DNA from: JBDKTK01 sp039680225
Lineage (GTDB): Bacteria; Desulfobacterota; Syntrophia; Syntrophales; UBA4778
NCBI GenBank assembly: GCA_039680225.1
Contig: JBDKTK010000283.1
Coordinates: 1-8,796, forward strand
Reading direction: 5' to 3'
Length of the DNA: 8,796 bases
The notes beneath the pieces were generated by a model that saw nothing but the letters and a program-made list of their open reading frames with translations, was not told where the DNA came from and ran no database searches. Shown here piece after piece: positions 5,688 through 8,796 of this stretch (within the stretch, counting starts at the first letter, position 1; each line of letters starts with the position of its first letter). The translations under genes and the position numbers were made by a program.

Positions 5688-7211
5688 ATGGACAGCCTTT
5701 GCCTGTTGAAGCCTGAGGACCTCCCGAAAGTGCCTTTCCTGGAAGGCATATCCGCGCGGTATATCCGCGCCAGGAAATTCATCCCCCTCGAGTTCAAGGA
5801 CAACATCCTGAAGATCGTCATGGCGGACCCCGGCGACCGGGGGGTCGTCGACGCCCTGAGCGCCGCCTTCGACGCTGTGGTCGTTGTCTACAGGGGCGAC
5901 GTTTCCGTTATCGACGACTACATCTCCCGCTACTACAGCCAGGAATCGCATGACATGAACAAGGTGATTAATGACATCGACGAGCGGGGCGCGGAATTCG
6001 CGAACGAGGAGGAAGAGGACGTCGGCCACCTCAAGGACATGGCCTCCGAGGCGCCCGTCATCCATCTTGTGAACCTGCTGATCACCAGGGCCGTCGAGGG
6101 CCGGGCGAGCGACATCCACATCGAGCCGTACGAAAGCGATATCCGCTTCCGGTACAGGATCGACGGGGTACTGCACGACATGGAAACCGCCCCGAAAAGG
6201 CTGCAGGCGGCGATAATCTCCCGCGTGAAGATCATGGCCCGGCTCAACATCGCCGAACGCAGGCTCCCCCAGGACGGGCGGATCAGGATGAAGATCGATG
6301 AAAAGGAAATCGACCTGCGCGTCTCGACAATCCCCGTGCTCCACGGGGAGAGCGTGGTCATGAGAATCCTGGACAGGGAAGGGGTTGTGGTCGACCTCGA
6401 CCGGCTCGGTTTCCCGCCGCCGGTGCTCGACTCGTTCAGCATGCTCATCAACAGGCCCAACGGCATCCTGCTCGTGACGGGGCCGACGGGAAGCGGCAAG
6501 ACGACGACTCTTTACGGCGCGCTCGACCGGATCAATTCCCCCGATAAGAAAATCATCACCGTCGAGGACCCGGTCGAATACCAGATCAGGGGGATAAACC
6601 AGATCCAGGTGAAACCCAGGATAGGGCTGAACTTTGCGACGACGCTGAGGCATATCGTCCGGCAGGACCCGGACATAATAATGATCGGCGAGGTCCGCGA
6701 CCTGGAGACGGCCGATATCGCCATCCAGTCGGCGCTTACGGGCCACCTTGTCTTTTCGACGCTGCACACCAACGACGCCCCGAGCGCGGTGACGAGGCTG
6801 CTCGACCTCGGGGTGGAGCCGTTCCTGCTCTCTTCCACGATACGCGGCATCCTCGCCCAGAGGCTGGTCCGGGTGATATGCCCCGCCTGCCGGGAGCCGG
6901 ACCCCGCGGCCGACCCCGGGCAGCTGGAGGCGCTCGGCGTGCCCGGGGCCGGAAGCGGAGCGGTCCTTTACCGGGGCCGCGGCTGCGAGAAATGCACGTA
7001 CACCGGGTTTTACGGGAGGACAGGCCTTTTCGAACTGCTCGTCGTGTCGGAGAAGGTGAGGCGGCTCATTATGAAGGAGACGGATTCCAATCACCTGCGA
7101 GAGGCCGCAAGGGAAGAGGGGATGAGGACCCTCATCGAGGACGGCGCGGCCAAGGTGGCTGCGGGGATAACCACATTCGGCGAGGTCTTCCGGGTGACCC
7201 AGGAGGCCTGA
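5688..7211 (+). CDS. gspE: GspE-like secretion/pseudopilus assembly ATPase
   Basis: This 507-residue hexameric cytoplasmic ATPase of the GspE/PilB family powers pseudopilus assembly. Residues 1-~90 form the short N-terminal domain; 106-111 is an acidic patch. The N2-type domain has SDIHIEPYE (141-149) and RLPQDGRIRMK (192-202). The ATPase core shows Walker A GPTGSGKTTT (265-274), the Asp box TVEDPVEYQ (291-299), Walker B IIMIGEVRD (330-338) with catalytic Glu335, and the His box GHLVFSTLHTND (352-363). Four cysteines, C398/C401 (CPAC) and C433/C436 (CEKC), form the zinc-binding C-terminal module typical of GspE. Length and the short N-terminus favour GspE over the longer PilB, but a type IV pilus relative is not excluded. 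The ATG at 5688 has a poor ribosome-binding site (AAAGCGG); an in-frame TAA at 5670 leaves no earlier start. gspF follows after 16 bases. It is transcribed away from larC. Confidence 0.92.
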   Translation: MDSLCLLKPEDLPKVPFLEGISARYIRARKFIPLEFKDNILKIVMADPGDRGVVDALSAAFDAVVVVYRGDVSVIDDYISRYYSQESHDMNKVINDIDERGAEFANEEEEDVGHLKDMASEAPVIHLVNLLITRAVEGRASDIHIEPYESDIRFRYRIDGVLHDMETAPKRLQAAIISRVKIMARLNIAERRLPQDGRIRMKIDEKEIDLRVSTIPVLHGESVVMRILDREGVVVDLDRLGFPPPVLDSFSMLINRPNGILLVTGPTGSGKTTTLYGALDRINSPDKKIITVEDPVEYQIRGINQIQVKPRIGLNFATTLRHIVRQDPDIIMIGEVRDLETADIAIQSALTGHLVFSTLHTNDAPSAVTRLLDLGVEPFLLSSTIRGILAQRLVRVICPACREPDPAADPGQLEALGVPGAGSGAVLYRGRGCEKCTYTGFYGRTGLFELLVVSEKVRRLIMKETDSNHLREAAREEGMRTLIEDGAAKVAAGITTFGEVFRVTQEA

Positions 7212-7227
7212 CAGGAGGCTCAGGCAG

Positions 7228-8421
7228 ATGCCGGTATTCTCATACAGGGCGACCGACATGGAGGGCGCCATCGCCGAGGGCTCGATCGATGCGGCGGACG
7301 AGCGCTCCGCGGTCGAGATCCTCAGGGACAGGGGCATCATCCCCCTGGCCGTGGAACTGCCCCGCGAAAGCATGTTCCTTAAATTGGCTTCCAGGTCCTA
7401 TGACGCCGACCTGCTGATTTTCACGATCGAGCTTTCGGCGCTGCTCAACGCCGGACTGCCGCTGGACAGGAGCCTGCAGATCCTTGCCGAAATCACGGAA
7501 AGCGGGCAGATGAAGGAAGTTGTCGGGGCGGTCCTCAAGAGCATCAGGGGAGGCGCCTCTTTTTCCGACGCACTGGGCAAGAACCGGAAAGTCTTCCCGA
7601 AGATCTACGTCAACATGGTGAAGGCGGGAGAGACGGGCGGCATCCTGCCCCCGGTCCTCGAACGGCTTGCGGAATTCCTGGAATCGCGCCGCGACCTGCG
7701 GGCGCAGGTCATATCGGCAATGATCTACCCCTGCGTGCTGCTCGCCACGGGGGGGCTGTCGATAATCATCCTGCTGACTTTCGTCCTGCCGAGGTTCTCG
7801 GCCGTATTCGCGGAAACCGGGAGCGCCCTGCCGTTTTCGACACAGGTCCTCCTCGCTGTGAGCGGATTTCTGAAATCATACGGCTGGTGCGTGATCCCGC
7901 TGATCGCACTGGCGTGGGCCGCGCTGAGGTATTTGAATTCCAGCGAAAAGGGCAGGCTGAAGCTCGACGCCCTGAAACTCAAATTCATGGGGGACCTGGT
8001 CCGCAAGCTCGAAACGGCGCGGTTCTGCAGGACACTGGGCACGCTGATAGGCAACGGCGTCCCCCTGCTGCAGGCGCTCGGGAACTCCCGGGACGTGATC
8101 GGCAACCAGGTCATCGCATCCGCGGTCAATACGGTGTCGGAAGGCGCGCGCCAGGGGAAAGGCATATCGCTGCCGCTTGCCGCAACGGGAGTATTCCCGC
8201 CGCTCGCCCTTTCCATGATCAAGGTCGGAGAGGAGACGGGCCAGCTCGAAACGATGCTCATCAGGATAGCGGTCACTTATGAAAAAGCCCTGAAGGAAGC
8301 AGTCCGAAGGTTCATCAGCGTCCTGGAGCCCGCGCTGATCCTGGCGATGGGTATGATCATCGGGTTTATCGTGATCTCGGTCCTGGTTGCGGTGTTCAGC
8401 ATAACGGACCTTCCGTTCTGA
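7228..8421 (+). CDS. gspF: GspF-like inner-membrane platform protein
   Basis: GspF/PilC proteins form the inner-membrane platform that couples the GspE ATPase to pseudopilin insertion. The 397-residue product has normal length. The start MPVFSYRATDMEGAIAEGSI is the usual GspF N-terminal signature. Two T2SSF domains follow: about residues 62-185 (DLLIFTIELSALLNAGLPLDRSL) and about 265-390 (TARFCRTLGTLIGNGVPLLQAL), each with the glycine-containing turn KAGETGGI or KVGEETGQL. Membrane helices are at about 165-190, 217-235 and 366-392. AGGAGG stands about 9 bases before the ATG. It is 16 bases downstream of gspE and surely co-transcribed. A 13-base palindrome (CCGTTCTGAACGG, 8413-8425) spans the stop codon. 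GspF and PilC cannot be told apart with certainty by eye; the neighbouring GspH-like pseudopilin favours a type II secretion or related assembly machine. Confidence 0.92.
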   Translation: MPVFSYRATDMEGAIAEGSIDAADERSAVEILRDRGIIPLAVELPRESMFLKLASRSYDADLLIFTIELSALLNAGLPLDRSLQILAEITESGQMKEVVGAVLKSIRGGASFSDALGKNRKVFPKIYVNMVKAGETGGILPPVLERLAEFLESRRDLRAQVISAMIYPCVLLATGGLSIIILLTFVLPRFSAVFAETGSALPFSTQVLLAVSGFLKSYGWCVIPLIALAWAALRYLNSSEKGRLKLDALKLKFMGDLVRKLETARFCRTLGTLIGNGVPLLQALGNSRDVIGNQVIASAVNTVSEGARQGKGISLPLAATGVFPPLALSMIKVGEETGQLETMLIRIAVTYEKALKEAVRRFISVLEPALILAMGMIIGFIVISVLVAVFSITDLPF

Positions 8422-8510
8422 ACGGCTGCTGAAAAACGTTCGGCTGCTTAAGCCCGCATCGCTCAACGTATTATCAATACGCCTCGCGATCCGGTTGTTG
8501 AGCGCCTTGC
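8422..8510. repeat. Nested palindromic intergenic element between gspF and the pseudopilin gene
   Basis: The 161-base gap after gspF holds no gene. It contains a direct repeat CGGCTGCT (8423-8430 and 8441-8448), and CGCTCAAC (8460-8467) with its inverted copy GTTGAGCG (8497-8504). Inside that lies a perfect 6-pair hairpin CGTATT-ATC-AATACG (8467-8481). Read on the minus strand, the end 'CGTTTTTCAGCAGCCG' resembles short intergenic elements I have seen scattered in deltaproteobacterial genomes; that is memory, not a search. There is no second copy in this window, so its repetitive nature is unproven. Confidence 0.4.
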
Positions 8511-8518
8511 ATCCCTGC

Positions 8519-8545
8519 CCCCGCTTGACGGGGATCAATATTTTT
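8519..8545 (+). terminator. Weak terminator-like hairpin upstream of the pseudopilin gene
   Basis: CCCCG (8519-8523) and CGGGG (8529-8533) form a 5-pair GC stem with a 5-base loop. ATCAATATTTTT follows, with a run of five T at 8541-8545. The T tract starts seven bases after the stem rather than directly, so termination is probably partial at best. If it works, gspEF and the pseudopilin gene would be separate or attenuated transcription units. Confidence 0.3.
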
Positions 8546-8582
8546 GACCGGCCTTAAAAGGTGTTTGATTAGGGAGAGCACA

Positions 8583-8796
8583 TTGAAAATTCGAAATGGC
8601 AAGAGCGGTTTCACCCTGCTCGAGATTGTCGTCGTGCTTTCCCTGGCGCTCGTGATCGTTTCCATTTCGACGCTGGCTTTCTTTGAGGCATTTGGAAATG
8701 CCGGGCTTGACGCAACCGGCAGGGACGTCCTCGCCACGCTCCGCATCGCGCGGATGCTGGCCAGGTCCGCAGGGGCGGACCAGGTCGTGAGTTTCG
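8583..8796 (+). CDS. GspH/FimT-like minor pseudopilin, N-terminal part (runs off window end)
   Basis: The first 71 codons of a type IV pilin-like protein are present. A short basic leader (MKIRNGKSG) precedes the prepilin peptidase site G|FTLLE. The cleavage would follow Gly9, the mature protein starts with Phe, and Glu5 of the mature form is present, followed by a hydrophobic helix (IVVVLSLALVIVSISTLAFF). After the helix the sequence DVLATLRIARMLARSAGADQ resembles GspH/FimT minor pseudopilins rather than major GspG, which normally continues with a KxxAxxxxIxxLxxALxxY pattern and a GxYP motif. The start is TTG, set by GGGAGAG at 8572-8578 a few bases upstream; no ATG fits the leader. It would be assembled by the GspE/GspF machine encoded just upstream. 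With the C-terminus outside the window, GspI, GspJ or other minor pseudopilins are possible. Confidence 0.8.
   Translation, partial: MKIRNGKSGFTLLEIVVVLSLALVIVSISTLAFFEAFGNAGLDATGRDVLATLRIARMLARSAGADQVVSF

Noticed and set aside
5607..7373. Long minus-strand open frame (588 codons) opposite gspE
   Set aside because: It is antisense to a fully motif-supported gspE; the His/Asp/Arg/Val-rich sequence is a typical shadow.

Overview
The window holds a high-GC bacterial chromosome segment. The gene families suggest a Desulfobacterota/deltaproteobacterium-like anaerobe: nickel-pincer cofactor genes, a type II secretion (T2SS)-like assembly operon, and a LuxR/NarL response-regulator tail of a kind I associate with that group. 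This assignment is inference; there is no rRNA or other taxonomic marker here.

Layout. (1) Positions 1-312, + strand: the C-terminal part of a LuxR/NarL response regulator, with an in-frame TAG at 55-57 in the linker before an intact helix-turn-helix (HTH) domain. (2) Positions 339-1457, +: a complete DUF354 protein (predicted GT-B glycosyltransferase-like fold, function unknown). (3) Positions 5414 down to 1482, minus: five tightly packed genes that look like one operon, in transcription order larC, larE, larB, a small unrecognised four-helix membrane protein, and a TauE/SafE-type (TSUP) anion transporter. larC/larE overlap as TAATG and larE/larB as GTGA; the last two gaps are 31 and 19 bases. 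(4) Positions 5415-5687: a divergent intergenic region with a good candidate promoter for the lar operon, competing hairpins and a perfect 12-base palindrome. (5) Positions 5688 to the window end, +: gspE, gspF and, after a 161-base gap, the start of a GspH/FimT-like minor pseudopilin gene that runs off the end. The gap carries a nested palindromic structure that looks like a dispersed intergenic element, plus a weak terminator-like hairpin.

How the genes work together. LarB carboxylates and hydrolyses nicotinic acid adenine dinucleotide, LarE inserts sulfur, and LarC inserts nickel. Together they make the nickel-pincer nucleotide (NPN) cofactor of lactate racemase and its LarA-superfamily relatives. 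No larA lies in the window, so the cofactor user is elsewhere. The operon instead ends with two membrane proteins, whose link to NPN or its substrates is the most open biological question here. The LarE has a CxxC plus a third cysteine, as expected for the [4Fe-4S] catalytic type rather than the self-sacrificing Lactobacillus type. GspE (ATPase) and GspF (inner-membrane platform) drive assembly of pseudopilins such as the one starting at 8583.

I see no CRISPR array, tRNA, rRNA, insertion sequence or phage gene. The families recognised are known; the less ordinary points are the interrupted regulator, the lar-linked membrane pair, the structured intergenic regions and the apparent absence of gspG between gspF and the gspH-like gene.
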